In this document: positions 45,637 to 58,079 of the stretch, one piece after another
How the letters are laid out: every line of letters begins with the position of its first letter
Numbering within the stretch: the first letter of the stretch is position 1
Assembly (NCBI RefSeq): GCF_029873635.1
Contig: NC_080420.1
Location: 32,541,032-32,605,031, forward strand
Source of the DNA: Malania oleifera
Taxonomy: Eukaryota; Streptophyta; Magnoliopsida; Santalales; Ximeniaceae
Reading direction: 5' to 3'
DNA length: 64,000 bases
Position numbers and translations under genes: made by a program
Notes under the pieces: generated by a model
The model's input: only the letters and a program-made list of their open reading frames with translations
Told to the model about the DNA's origin: nothing
The model's database searches: none

Positions 45637-46953
45637 TAGATTCCTAGGTTCTGTAGACTCTAGAGTACAGTGAAAAATAATACCAGAATATAGGAATGGA
45701 ATTTTGAGTAGGATATAACAGAATATTAGTGAGATAATGTTAGGAAACTAGAATTTAGGGTTCTATTCTGCATTCTGGAAGCAAGAACTTTGAAGTGATT
45801 TCTGTGTTTATCCTGGGGTAATGATTTCAGGAAAATCATAGTAAACTATCGTCGGTTTCTTTTCCATATGGTAGGACTAGACCTTAATGATTATGCGCCT
45901 AAATAGCATAATTAGGTGTTTAAATTCATGTATTAAGGATTATATTTTTAATTAAACACTTTATTATGCTTAATATTTTAACATTGCATTCTATTTATAA
46001 TATTTGGGTTTTTTATTGAATAATTTATGAATTATTGGTATTTTATTATTGCAAGGTAACTCTTGGACGTTAAAGCTGACATTACTTCGTAATTTTAGCG
46101 TAACATTCTCATCTAACCTTCGATCGAGGTGATTCAAAATGCTGTGGAAAGCCGAGAAAGTGCTCTATAACTTTTGTGTTTTGAGTTTTAAGAGCTACAT
46201 GCTGTAGAAAGGTCAAAATCCTACTTGTACGATGAGAAACAGAAAAAAGGACGAAACAAGACAAGAAAAGAAAAGAAAAGGTAAAAAAATAATATATTAA
46301 TGGGTCTGATTTGACCCTGCCATGCACATGAGGTCGGGTCATTTCATGGTGCGCTGGGTAGGGATCCTCAAATGGAGGCTTTAAATATTTTTTTTCTTCT
46401 TTGATAGCGCGGCTGACCCCCTTTCTCCGTTCCTTTGTCTTCCTTTCTCCATCTCCTCTCCCTTCTCTCCATCTCAGCCGCACTCGCCCTCTTCTCTTCT
46501 CCCAAATCAACTCTCCTCTCTTCCTTTCTCTTCATTCTTCCCTTCACTCTCCTTCTCTCCTCTCTCGATTTTCCATTCTCTTTCAGTCCTCTCTAACTCT
46601 CCCTTTCCCTATCTTCTCTCGACCTCCCTCTCCTTCTCTTTGTCTTTTCTTTTTCCCCTATCTGCTTCTCCCTCTTTCATCTTCCACTGTTGTTGTCTTC
46701 TTTCTACCCGAACCGAACTGCTACAACCCAAGGCCCCCCACCACTTCTACTATCTCTCAGATCTCTCCTATAGTCCCTTGCTGTTGTGTCAAGCTGCTGC
46801 TGAGTGCCGCCAACCCAAGAACCTAAGAGCATCCTTGTTGTGTTGCTAAAGGACCCGAAGCTCCTACTATGCTGCTGCGTGCTGCTCTTCCTAAGGAACT
46901 CGAGAAGCCCTTCTTGCTACTGCTACTGTTTCAACACTCACGGCCAGCCACAC

Positions 46954-47000
<47 letters not shown>

Positions 47001-47865
47001 TTTCTTTATTCTGGTTTTTAAATATTTGAATAATTGTTATTTTTTAGTAGAATTTTAATTAAAGTTTTAAACTTTTAAATGCATGTTGGGTTATTATTAT
47101 TAAAGTTAACTTATTTTCTTTATCTTCTTATTTAACATTATTGTCAGAGATAAATGTTGCTTGGTTTATTTATTTTTTTTTTATAAAGTTTGGTTTTTTT
47201 TTTAAATCTTCTTTAGAAATTGAATTTTGTTGGGTTCTATTCAAATTAAGTTTAGTTTAATTAAAATCTGAATTTTTATCGTGTTTCCGTTTATTGTTTA
47301 GTTGTTAAAGTTTTAATTTTGGTTTAAGTTCTTGATTGCGTTAAAAATTTGGTTTTAGTTTGAGTTGCATTTGATTGAGTTCTTTTTAATTGTATGCTTA
47401 AGTTTTTGCTTAAAGTTATCATCTTTAATCTTTTTCCGAAGTTCAAAACGTGGGTTTTAATGTTAATTTTTTGGTTAATTAAACATAGGATTTCCATTTC
47501 TCACTGATAAGTTTAGTGCGTGTTAGGATTCATAGTTTAAATTTCACGTTCTTTTAATTTGTCAAAAAAGGAAAATCTCAAACATCCCAGAAAATCCAAA
47601 TCTAAATTGTGTTCAGTGATCCTTTTTGTTTCTTATTTTCTAATTGGAATTACGTAAAATTTGGAATTAAACTACATTCCCCGAGGAGACGATCAGGCCT
47701 TTGGGCTAAGTATTATACGACTGAACTCCTATACTTGGGATAGCTTTCGAGTTGTTCATTTTTTGAGTGAGTCACTTAAATTAGTGATAGGAGGAATGAG
47801 AGATATTTTAGTCAAAATAGTATTATGAGGATTGGTTTCTCAGAATAATTTGGTGTTATTGCAGG
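45637..47865 (+). other. K leader, interrupted by solo LTR O
   Basis: The leader proper is 45637-45887 and 47775-47865. No ORF was seen between PBS and the gag ATG at 47866. Confidence 0.7.
45888..47774 (+). mobile_element. O: solo LTR of an Athila-type gypsy element
   Basis: TGATTATGCGCC (45888) to GAGTGAGTCA (47774), with perfect flanking duplications CTTAA (45883-45887 and 47775-47779). It is homologous along its length to the 60290-61974 LTR of element M. It contains a strong CT-rich tract (about 46395-46700) and a (CT)21 run at 46957-46998. No internal domain remains, so it is an LTR-LTR recombination product. The Ser/Pro/Leu-rich ORFs inside are composition artefacts. Confidence 0.92.
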
Positions 47866-48890
47866 ATGGACCCTGGAGGTAGTAGTGCTCACACTGGTGA
47901 CGATGATGGAGTGGGGCCCTCTAATATGGGTAGCGGAGACTCAGATGCTGTTTTACATAGTGTAGCTCAGTAGGTTATGGCTAAGATTGCATGAAGCTTT
48001 AGGGAGGAGGGAGGTCCATCTGCAGTGCAGGGGTGCACAATAGAGAAGTTTACTAAGATGAACCCTCCAGCGTTTTTAGGAGCAGCTGATGCTACAGTAG
48101 CTGAGAACTGGATGCAGGAGATAGAGAAAAACTGGCGGTGCTTCATTGCACTGATGAGCATAGGGTCCTTTATGCCATGTATAAGTTGACAAGAGAGACC
48201 AAAAGATGGTGGACTATTATGAAATTACTAGAGGAGCATAGATCTATACCAGTGCCTATGACCTGGAGCGATTTAGAGAGATATTCTTCAATAGATATTT
48301 TACCTCCACTATTAAAGAGGTTAAAGTGAAGGAGTTTCTAGGTTTGACTTGGGGGCCATTGACAGTCCAGCGGTATGCGGTAAAGTTTATGGAGCTTTCA
48401 CGATTTGCCCCATACATAGTGAAAAATGAAGCTAAGAAGGCCAGGAAGTTTGAAAGAGGTTTGAGGCGAGATATATATAAGTAGGTTGTAGTTTTAAAGA
48501 TACAGGACTTCACTGAATTAGTTGACAAAACCACAGTAGTAGAGGAGAGCGAATAGACAGATGTTGGAGTACCGAGCTAGAGGAAAAGGCCCACCCCTCT
48601 AGGTTTTCAGGAGGGTTTCAGTCGAGGCCCATGGAAGAGGAGATTGGTACAAATTAGAACAGAGGCAGATGCTAGGACACCGAGAGTTTTAGGATGAGCA
48701 GACTTATCCCATCTGCCCCAGATGTGGCTGGAAGCATCCAGGTGAATATAGGATGGGAGAGAACGTTTGCTATCGTTGTGGGAGACTAGGATATAGGGTT
48801 TTGTCATGTTAAGGATCGCTAGCCTAGGTACCTGTTCACAGACTGTTCCAGGGTGGAGGCCAGCAGAGAAACACAACATCGGCGAGAGTT
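47866..48890 (+). pseudogene. K gag
   Basis: ATG at 47866 gives MDPGGSSAHTGDDDG. Retrotrans_gag-type motifs follow in shifting frames: KMNPPAFLGAADATVAENWM, LHCTDEHRVLYAMYKL, RWWTIMKLLEEHR, EFLGLTWGPLTVQRYAVKF and FERGLRRDIYK. A zinc knuckle pair is at about 48712-48810; the second is CYRCGRLGYRVLSC, with the His position replaced by Tyr. Frameshifts lie near 48130 and 48300 and stops at several places. Confidence 0.85.
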
Positions 48891-49550
48891 TATACATTGA
48901 TGCCAGGAGATGCTGAGGCTGCTGGAGATGTCGTGATAGGTATAATTACTACTTTACCATATAAAGTTGTTGTTTTATTGGACACAGAGGACACTTATTC
49001 TTTCGTGTCATCAGGATATGCTAAGTTATCTGGGATTGAGGCACAACTATTAGATATTGAATTGTTAGTAGCCATGCTAACTGGATCAGTAATAAGATGT
49101 AGGAGGATACTAAAAAATTTTCTAGTGGGTATTTTGGAGAAAGTACTACCAACCGATCTTGTGGTACTAGATATGAAGTGATTTGATATGATATTTGGTA
49201 TGGACTGGCTAGCAGCTAATCATGCTGGCATAAATTGTCATTGAAAAGAAGTGATTTTCAAACCCTCGGGTGAGCAAGAATTCATATTTAAGGGTTCACG
49301 TGTGTGCGCCTCGTCACAGTTAGTATCAACTATTTAGGCGAGGAGATTGCTTCAGGGTGGTTTCCAAGGTTATATTGCACATATAAAGGAGATGCCCGAA
49401 GAATATTTGAAATAGACTAACATTCCAGCAGTCAGAGAATTTCCAGATGTATTTCCAGAGGAATTACCTAGTTTACCACTAGATCGAGAGATTGAATTTA
49501 CTGTGGATTTATTACCAAGGTTAGCCCTGATATCTAAAGCACCGTAAAAA
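48891..49550 (+). pseudogene. K protease region
   Basis: A 94-codon open stretch (48897-49181) has VVLLDTEDTYSFVSSGYA where gypsy proteases read LxDSGATHSFVS. The catalytic D-S/T-G is replaced by DTE, so it could not be active. FDMIFGMDWLAANHAGINC follows after a stop (about 49183-49245), then a linker ending EFPDVFPEELPSLP before RT. Confidence 0.83.
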
Positions 49551-50800
49551 ATGGCTCCAGATGAACTAAAAGAATTAAAAGACCAGTTACAGGAGTTGAT
49601 ATATAAAGGGTTTATCAAACCTAGTGTGTCGCCTTGGTGAGCACTAGTTTTGTTTGTGAAAAAGAAAGATAAGACTATGAGGATGTGCATAGATTATAGA
49701 GAAATAAATAAATTGACAGTCAAAAATAAATATCCTCTTCCTGGAATTGACGATCTATTTGATCAGCTCCTGGGGAACCATATCTATTCTAAGATTGATC
49801 TATGGTTGGGTTACCACCAGGTGAAAGTTAGAGTAGAGGACGTCTCAAAGACAGATTTCTGAACTAGGTACATGCACTATGAGTTCTTGGTAATGTCGTT
49901 CGGATTGCCTAATGCACCGACATTGTTTATGGATCTAATGAATCAGGTATTCCATCAGTACTTAGACCAGTTTGTTATGGTATTCATTGATAATATGGTG
50001 GTCTACTCGAAGAGTTTTGAGGAGCATGAGGATCATCTGAGGCTGGTATTGCAAGTGTTAAGGAAGAAGAAGTTATACGCAAAATTCAAGAAATGTGAAT
50101 TTTGGTTTAGGACTTTCCTTGGCCATGTGATCTCTGGGGATGGCATATCAGTTGATTCGAGTAAAATAGAAGTAGTGGTGAGTTGGGTGAGACCAATGAA
50201 TGTTTAGGAGGTCAGGAGCTTTCTGGGTCTAGCAAGGCATTGCTGGCGTTTTGTGGATGGCTTCTCCATATTATCAGGTCCATTGACACAACTCATAAGG
50301 AAGAATGTGAGGTTTGAATGGACCGATGATTGTGAGCAGAGCTTCTAGGACTTAAAGCATTGGTTGATCACGACACCAGTGTTATCTATACCATTAGGAG
50401 AGGATTGATTGTTATATACAGTGATGCATCTTTGAAGGGACTCAGATGTGTGTTAATGCAGCATGGAAGAGTTATTGCCTATGCATCTTGACAACTTAAG
50501 AAGTATATAAAGAACTACCCTGTGCACGATCTAGAGTTAGCGGCAGTGGTGTATGCTTTAAAGATCTAGAGGCACTATCTTTATGGTGGGAAATGCGAGA
50601 TCTTCACTGATCATAAAAGTTAAAAGTATTTCTTCACTCAGAAAGAATTAAATATAAGGCAAAGGAGGTGGTTAGAGCTCATTAAGGATTATTATTGTAC
50701 AATTAGCTACCATCTAGGGAAAGCAAACACAGTGGCTAATGCACTAAACCGAAAGTCAGTGAGTATAGCATTGTCAGCAGTGGATATTTAACATCTGATT
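49551..50800 (+). pseudogene. K reverse transcriptase and RNase H
   Basis: RT motifs in order: [85 protein letters not shown] and [10 protein letters not shown]. The canonical FIDDILVYS has two Asp; here the second is Asn, so the active site is lost. FVDGFSILSGPLTQLIRK and FEWTDDCEQSF lead into RNase H, which is recognisable only in pieces ([17 protein letters not shown] at about 50710). Stops lie near 49552, 49639, 49861, 50205 and 50348. Confidence 0.88.
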
Positions 50801-51880
50801 CGGATGGACCTGGAGAGGTTTGGTGTTGAGTTAGTAGAGGGTGGTCACCAGGAATTTGTTACCAACCTAGTGATACAACCTACCTTGTAAAAAAGAATTA
50901 AAGCTACTCAGAGAAATGATGTAGAGTTAGTAGAGTTAATAGAAAAGGTGCAGGAAAGATAAGGAGAAGAGTTCAGTATATCAGAGGATAGAACCCTACG
51001 GCTTTGTACCAGACTGTGCATTCCTGTAGATGCCGAGATTAGAAGAACTATCTTAGAGGAGGCACACAGATCCTTATACACAGTTCATCTTAACAGTACT
51101 AAAATGTATCGAGATCTCCAAGAATATTTCTGGTGGAGCAGCATGAAGAGAGAGATAGAGGAATTCATGGAGCAATGTTTGACGTGCCAGCAGGAAAAGG
51201 CTGAGCATTAGAGGCCAGCAGGACAGTTACAGCCACTCCACCTTCCTGAGTGGAAGTGGGACCATATATCTATGGATTTCATCACAAGTTTGTTGCCAGT
51301 GCTGCATGATCAGACTGCTGTTTGAGTGATTGTAGACTAGTTGATGAAGACAACCCACTTTCTCCCTTTCAAAGTTAACTATCCTATGAACAAACTGGCA
51401 AGGATTTACATTCAAGAGATAGTTCAACCACATGGAGTGCCAGTATCCATAGTTTCATACCGAGACCCATGTTTTACATCATGGTTTTGAAGAAGCTTAT
51501 AGGAGGCTTTGAGGTCTCAGTTATCATTCAGCACAACTTTTTATCCTCGGACTGATGGGAGTCTAGATAGAGAGGACAATTCAGATACTTGAGGATATGC
51601 TTCGAGCGTGTGTGCTAGATTTCGAGGGTAGTTGGACCCAGTATATGCCGTTGGTTGAGTTTGCATATAATAACGGCTATCAGGTCAGCATCGGGAGGAC
51701 ACCTTACGAGGCATTGTATGGTAGGAGGTGTTGTTCTCCGCTATGCTGGAATGAAATAGGTGAGAGGTGAGTTCTGGGACCTGAATTAGTGTAGCAGGCG
51801 TACGATAAAGTCTAACTAATTAAAGACAGAATTAGTGCAGCTCAAAGTCAGCAGAAAAGTTATGCAGATACTCGTCGCCA
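50801..51880 (+). pseudogene. K integrase
   Basis: The zinc-finger region has the His pair in EEAHRSLYTVHLNSTKMY and CLTCQQEKAEH (about 51055-51210). The core has WDHISMDFITSLLP (first Asp) and [11 protein letters not shown] (second Asp). FYPRTDGSLDRED stands where HPQTDGQSER is usual. Beyond 51560 the frame shifts repeatedly. The order after RT/RNase H identifies the element as gypsy. Confidence 0.85.
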
Positions 51881-52427
51881 AAAATTAAAATTTGATGTGG
51901 AAGATCAAGTATTTTTTAAAGTAGCACTGCTGAGAGGGGTTATGAGATTTGGGAGGAAGGGTAAGATGAGCCTTAGGTTTATTGGCCCATTCAAGATACT
52001 AGAAAGAGTGGGTCCAGTCACCTACATGCTAGCGTTACCACCAACACTATCTAGGATACACGAAATATTTCATGTTTTCATGCTGAGGAAATACATCCCA
52101 GATCCCTCCCATATGATCAGCTACAAGGGGATAGAGCTCAAGGATACCCTAGAATATGAAGAGACGCCAGTGCAGATTTTAGGTAGAAAAGAACAAGAGT
52201 TGCATACTAAGAGAATTCCACTAGTAAAAGTCTTGTGGAGAAACCATGCTATGGAGGAGGCCTTGTGGAAGTTAGAGGAAGAAATACGAAAGAGGTACTC
52301 ACATTTGTTTAGTGGAGAATGTAGTGACCCGGAAATTATAATAATAAAAGAAAATGGAAAAATGAATTTTTGGCTAAGGCAGGAAAAAACTGGTGATGGT
52401 TTTTTGAAGGAACCAAAAAATCGATGA
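51881..52427 (+). pseudogene. K integrase C-terminus with chromodomain-like block
   Basis: 176 open codons from 51897 with FIGPFKILERVGPVTYMLAL, HEIFHVFMLRKYIPDPSH and LEYEETPVQILGRKEQELHT. IPLVKVLWRNHAMEEALWKL, the end of the chromodomain-like module of Tekay/Del chromoviruses, completes it. In that family the module is thought to steer insertion to heterochromatin. The frame runs past the LTR start (52320) and ends inside the LTR at 52425-52427. Confidence 0.85.
52307..52319 (+). other. K polypurine tract
   Basis: GTTTAGTGGAGAA directly before the 3' LTR TG, overlapping the end of pol. Confidence 0.6.
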
Positions 52428-54410
52428 CAGTTTTGGGTTTTAACCATGGTTGAGTAAAGGTAAAATGATAATTTTGGAGCTGGTTAATAGAAAACCAGCA
52501 CGATTTTCTAGCCAGTGCTAAAATTTATAAAGAACCGAGAAATTCATTTTTAAACAAATCAAATTACTCTCTCTCTTTAAAAACCCACGAACCCTTCTCC
52601 CTTCTCTCTACAAATTCCACTCCGTTAAGCCTTGTTTCAACAATCAGGAACCACCACAAGATTCCTGAGAAGATTCTCTACAATGTAGGTGGAGCAGAAT
52701 TTTAGTTTGGGGTTTTGGGGACCATCCCAACACTAAGGTAAGGGTGTTATTTGAGTTTTTTGGGTTGATTATTCAATTATTGAAGGTATAAGCTTAGATG
52801 TGAATGTATTTCTGAGGTTAAATTGAGAAATTGAGATTTTGTACAATTTAGGATTGGTGTATACACGGCAGGCAGGCTAGGTTTTCAGTGGGAGTCTTTC
52901 CTCGGGGACCTAAGTAAATGATAAATAGTTTATAATTCAAAAAATGTGAGTATGAAACTATTTGAGTGTGTGTGTGTGTGTGTGTGTGTAATTTTAGGAG
53001 TATAGAATTATGAATGTCGTGGGTGTGAGTTAGAATTAGTAGGCAAGTTCAGTTAGCCAGGTAAGAGAAATATGCTATGCTAGGAATTTCAGAAATTTTA
53101 TCAGTAATATATATGTGTTTCGGGGTAAATTCTATATAGTAGAATTATTTTCATTATCAGAAAATATAGATTTTAGTACTAGGGTTTTTGTTCATTTAAT
53201 TGTGCGGCATGAGTTAATATAAGATCATTTCAGAATTAATACAATTTCTCATAATATCATGATTTACAGTATTTTTGCATAAAAATATGTTTTACCATAT
53301 TTTACAGAGTTATAAATTATAGTATATATAAAGACAAATATTTTACAGTATTTACAGAATACCATGATTTCCAAAATTTCAAAACCATAACACTCAAATA
53401 TTACGTTTTATTCAGTTAGATAATACAGATTAGATATTACAGTATTTTTAAATCAGATTTACAGTGTTATGGTTATATTGGAATCATGATGAAACAATAA
53501 GATAATTATATATTAGTATTATATAGCATCAGACCCTGATGAATTATTTCAGTCAGATTCAGTTAGCAGAGCATGACACCGTAGCTATTTCAAATCAGAG
53601 TGCAAGCATATATCTCAGACAGTGTATGGATTTCCATCAACCGTGCCTTGGAGGGATTGCAGGCTCCCCAATATTCTGGGTAGAGGTGGCCAATTTGACG
53701 AGGGAGAGGTCAGTACCGAGCCTTTTGAGGGATTGCAATAAGGATGGTCTGAGGATTGATAGAGTATCAATTGACTTATTCTGGGGGGACCAACCAGAGT
53801 TAAGTCCCGCCTACGAGCCGCACAACCCTATCATGAAGGGTTAAATCATGACATACAGCAAATATGTTATAATATTAGCAGTATAAATAAAGAGAAAGCT
53901 TAGATAATACAGTTGTATTTTAAGCCACATAGGTGTGGGTTACACAGTATTATATTTTACATGATATCTCAGTTCAGTTATTTATCAATAAATTATTTAT
54001 GTAAACTCAGTTGCCACACATTAGTAATAGCATATTTCTTCTTACTAAGAGTTGTCACATCCTAGTAATTTAACAATTTTTAGGTAATCTAGCTAGACGA
54101 GCAGATCAGGCTCGGAGATAGGGAGGTCGGTTACACTGCCCTATTTGTAGGGTAAGTGTTTCTAGGAGAAAAGTATTTTTTGGGTAGATCTCAGGAGTTT
54201 TGATTGATGATACTGGAGAGTTATGTTTTTGTGTATGTATATTTTTGGGAGATATTGAATTCTGGTACTGTGTATATGGCTGTACAATTTTGTGTCTTTC
54301 GCTGCATAGGTATTTTTCAGTAGTTATTACAGGAGTATCAGAGTAAGGTAATTTACAGTCTATTTTATTTTTATTTTTTAAAAAATGGTATGAAATTTCA
54401 GGTTGTTACA
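52320..54410 (+). repeat. K 3' LTR
   Basis: TGTAGTGACCCGGAAATT to GGTTGTTACA. It is more diverged from the 5' LTR than the two SV-J LTRs are from each other, as expected if K is older than J. A (GT)n run is at about 52966-52990. The ORF at 53539-53844 is a shadow. Confidence 0.9.
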
Positions 54411-54415
54411 TTATG

Positions 54416-56379
54416 TGTGTTTAAGTATGTGAACATGTATAAATTTCAGCACACATAAGATCGAGGGACGTGGAAACCAGAAGAAACTCCAATATCATAT
54501 GTATTTGGCGCATTCCATGAAGACACACGAGCAAGAAGATTAAAGACATTTGTTCTTATTGTAAAATGCATTTTGTTTTATATTTTGGGTCTGTAATATT
54601 TGCATATCATACATGATAAGAATTAAATGCCCAAGACTATAGTTTAACCTTAGGGATCACCTTCGGTCGACCGACGTTGGATTTTTGGCGTTAACTCTCA
54701 AGAGACCTTAGAATGACCGTAAGAATCATCACCCACATAACCTAAAATGCCTTATGCTTAGTCACACTGGGTTGGTGAAGCACATAAAGCAAAACATGAC
54801 TTAAATGCATATTTTTAGTGGCCTCAGTAGACCGAACCCAAAGCTATATAAAGGCTTGAGTCAACCAAATTGAAGTCAACACTTTGACTTTGCTCGGGCG
54901 ACCATCACAAAATGAACGTGACACTTATGGTCGACCAAATCCCTACATTCCTCACACCTCGGTCAACCAAATTTGTTAGTTCATTTGGCTACAATCGACC
55001 GACCTTGCGAAGATGGTCAACCAAACCTGTCTCGGTCAACCGAACCTCGAAGGGTTTGAAAATTGCCTTGAGATGGTCGACCATATTTCCAGTTCAAAAT
55101 TGACTTAGTCAATCGAACACAATACTACGATCGACCGAATCTTGAAAATGGTCAACCGAAACCTCTCGGGTTGGCAAATTTTTATCGTAGTAAATCAGGG
55201 TTAATTTTCATTAAACTCAATTAAGAAATTTTCAAAATACCTTTGATGTCCCCAACAGTTATATTTTTGCCCAACACTATATATATCCCTTCATTTTTTA
55301 TAATTAGTAAGTGATTAGGTTATAGATTAGCAAAATTTTTCTTTGAAAATTTATTGTGCTAAATCTTTCATACTCCCACTTTTTACAAAGCATATTGCAA
55401 ATTTTCCTTCTCATACTCATTTAAATTACATATCTCTGAGAGAGATTTTTGTTGTGGGTATTCATGTATTCTCTTTACGAGCTAACAACTCTCCCATACT
55501 TGCATTTATTGATTTATGGTTTTGGAGAGTAGCTTAAAGTTTTTCCCATGGTATTTTACTTATAAATATTAGAATGGGAAAAACTCTTCATTGGCTTGAG
55601 AACTTGCATCCTTATTGCAAATTTCATAAGTTTGCTTTGGGTTTTGATGAAATCATTTTTAGCAAGCTTAAACCCTAATATCCATTGTGCTTGATATTTG
55701 AAAAATATTTTTAAGATATCTGCTTAGTGTTCTAAAGATGCTTTGAACATTCATATTGCAAATACATTATCTTGAAATCAAAGGTCTCACTCTCACATAT
55801 GCATATTGACACACATATTGTTGAGAGTTAACACATTGGTTAACAAAATCTCACTTGAGCATTAACTCCTTATCATATGTGAGTGTATTTCTGAGCATAT
55901 TATTGTACATCATCTGCTTCTGTTAGAAGCACATTTCCTTGTACAAAAAAATATTGATTATCTGTTGTATTCCTTAGGTGTGGTCGAAAGAGGGAGACTC
56001 ACCCTGTGAAAAGTCCCAAACTGGTTCAACCTCGGTTAGGAGAACTAGGTACACCATCCTGTTAAGGTGTTGTATTAGGTCCCGCTCCACCCATTAAGCA
56101 AGTCATGGTGGAATCATCTTACTTGTTAGCTTAAGGTGGGGACGTAGGCAGTATCGGCCGAACCCCAATAGCATTTCTTGTGCCTGCTTTTAATTTTCGC
56201 AATTTAAATTTCAGCACTTGAATGTTTGCGTTTAATTGTTTGAATATTTGATTGGGCTTATGATTATGTAGAAATACCCTAGGTTTGTGCAATACTGTTT
56301 GTGGAATCTGAATTGACCTAGGCATAAATTTTTAGATATCCAATTCATCCTCACTCTTGGGAATATACCAATTCCAACA
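54416..56379 (+). repeat. Solo copia LTR N, second part
   Basis: It continues TGTGTTTAAGTATG, matching the SV-A LTR order. An array of TTCGGTCGACCGACG / GGTCAACCAAAC words occupies about 54665-55165, with a CTATATATAT box at 55277-55286. It ends with CAATTCATCCTCACTCTTGG and ATTCCAACA. Total LTR length is about 2.02 kb with no internal domain on either side. Confidence 0.85.
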
Positions 56380-56384
56380 CGAAC

Positions 56385-58021
56385 ATTGTCCACTTGTGCT
56401 CACTTCTAAATACTCTTTTGAACTCAATAAAGATTTAATTTTTAAGAGTATTTATCCCTACTAGTTTCATAAGCTCTCAAACGTTAACATCAAATTATTT
56501 AGAGCTTCATCTCATTATAACAACTTAAATGGCAAAGATGATTACCTAGGTTTAAATCTAGAGCAAGTATAAATTTCAAAGAAATTTATGCATCTGCAAT
56601 TTAAATCGAAAGTCATTTGAACTTGAGCCTCTCACACATTGAAATCATAAGAAAAGAGGCTAAATAGGCTTAGTTAATCTAAAAGAATATTCATTATGAC
56701 TTTTTGGTCCTTTAAGCCAAAGAATCCAAAGCCAAGATTAAATCATTGAAAATCTTAGAACACTTGGCTAATTTTGTGCATAACTCAGGGGGAACATCAT
56801 TTTCATAGTTCTTAAATTAAATGCTCTCATAATTTTATTTCTTTTATGCTTATATGCCTTCAGCACCACCAATTACTATCCATAATGTACTATATGATTA
56901 AATATCTCTGATGGATAGTATATATCTTTTTTTTTAGCATAAACAGACAATTGAGCTATACTGAATATCCTAAGTTGATTGTCTACTAAAATGCATGTCT
57001 GTATGAATGCCTCATGCATGGTGGATGCAATGATGTGAATTGCATACTGGTAGTGGATTATAGGATGTTGCATGCTTTATATGAATTATTTGTTGAAAAC
57101 AACCTGATTTCAAAGCAAGTTTTATGAGAAAATATCCAATTTACAGACGGCATGCTTCCAAAATTTTGTAAAATTTTCCCAAAATAAAACCATGTACAAA
57201 GATGATTATGATAAAATGTATGTTAAAATACTTTTGAAAGCTTGAGTGAAAACTAAATGAATATTAAATTTCATCCTTGCATAATCATCGAATATTTAGG
57301 AGAGCTGAGCTCCATCCCTATAGAAAGAACATAATGGACTCATGTGCATTATGCCTTACTATTTGAATATTAAGGTTCTTTCAAGAACCCTGAACATCAT
57401 ATCCAATTCTTAAATGTCTATATATAGATATGGATTGTTTTGGGTTATGAGTACTATTGTAATGCCTTACGATATTTTCTCTGATGCATCTGTGGCCTAT
57501 AGGGATGACCATACTGATCAGTATATAGTTGATAAATTATCATTATGGTTAGTTTAAAGGATTTAAAATGATGGCTCATACAATTAGGCATATTGAAATT
57601 TGTATTTAACATGTATAAGCTTATATGTTCTTCCAAGCTAGGATTCAAATAGATAAGGGGAGCATCCAAAATTATATTTCTATTATATCATGCTCACAAA
57701 CATGTTTAGCTTATATATTTATTGAATATAATGTGGCATGTGCTGAAATGAAATGATATTATTGAAAACCTTAATTTGAAATATATTGCTTTGCCACAAT
57801 CATTTGTTGTGTCATATGATCCTGCATTTGAATTGTCTATCTTTTAGATCCATATGGTTTTCTTTTCTAGAAAGTGTTGCTTGCTTAATCTTATCTGTTA
57901 AAGTTTCTTTTTCAGCAAGCACAATCCCCAAGTATCTTTTGATAAATCTCGAAGGGGGAATTTTTTTTATTTGTGTTATGGCAAGAAATACTTTAAAAGC
58001 TAAAATTTTTTATCTCTTGCC

Positions 58022-58079
<58 letters not shown>

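Larger units (their letters stand above)
33547..54410 (+). mobile_element. K: Ty3/gypsy chromovirus (Tekay/Del-like) inserted in N
   Basis: The LTRs are 33547-34308 joined to 44127-45620 (5') and 52320-54410 (3'). Flanks TTGTG (33542-33546) and TTATG (54411-54415) form a one-mismatch target duplication. Interior order is PBS, leader (holding solo LTR O), gag, protease, RT, RNase H, integrase and a chromodomain-like C-terminus. This order (integrase last) is gypsy, and the C-terminal block points to the Tekay/Del chromoviruses. Every domain is broken. Confidence 0.87.

Noticed and set aside
46401..46826. 141-codon Ser/Pro/Leu-rich ORF (and its overlaps 46640-47058)
   Set aside because: It is the translation of a CT-rich LTR tract in solo LTR O; the opposite strand is open too and no domain is present.
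53539..53844. 101-codon plus ORF
   Set aside because: Within K's 3' LTR; the corresponding 5' LTR sequence (about 44705-45000) does not keep the frame.
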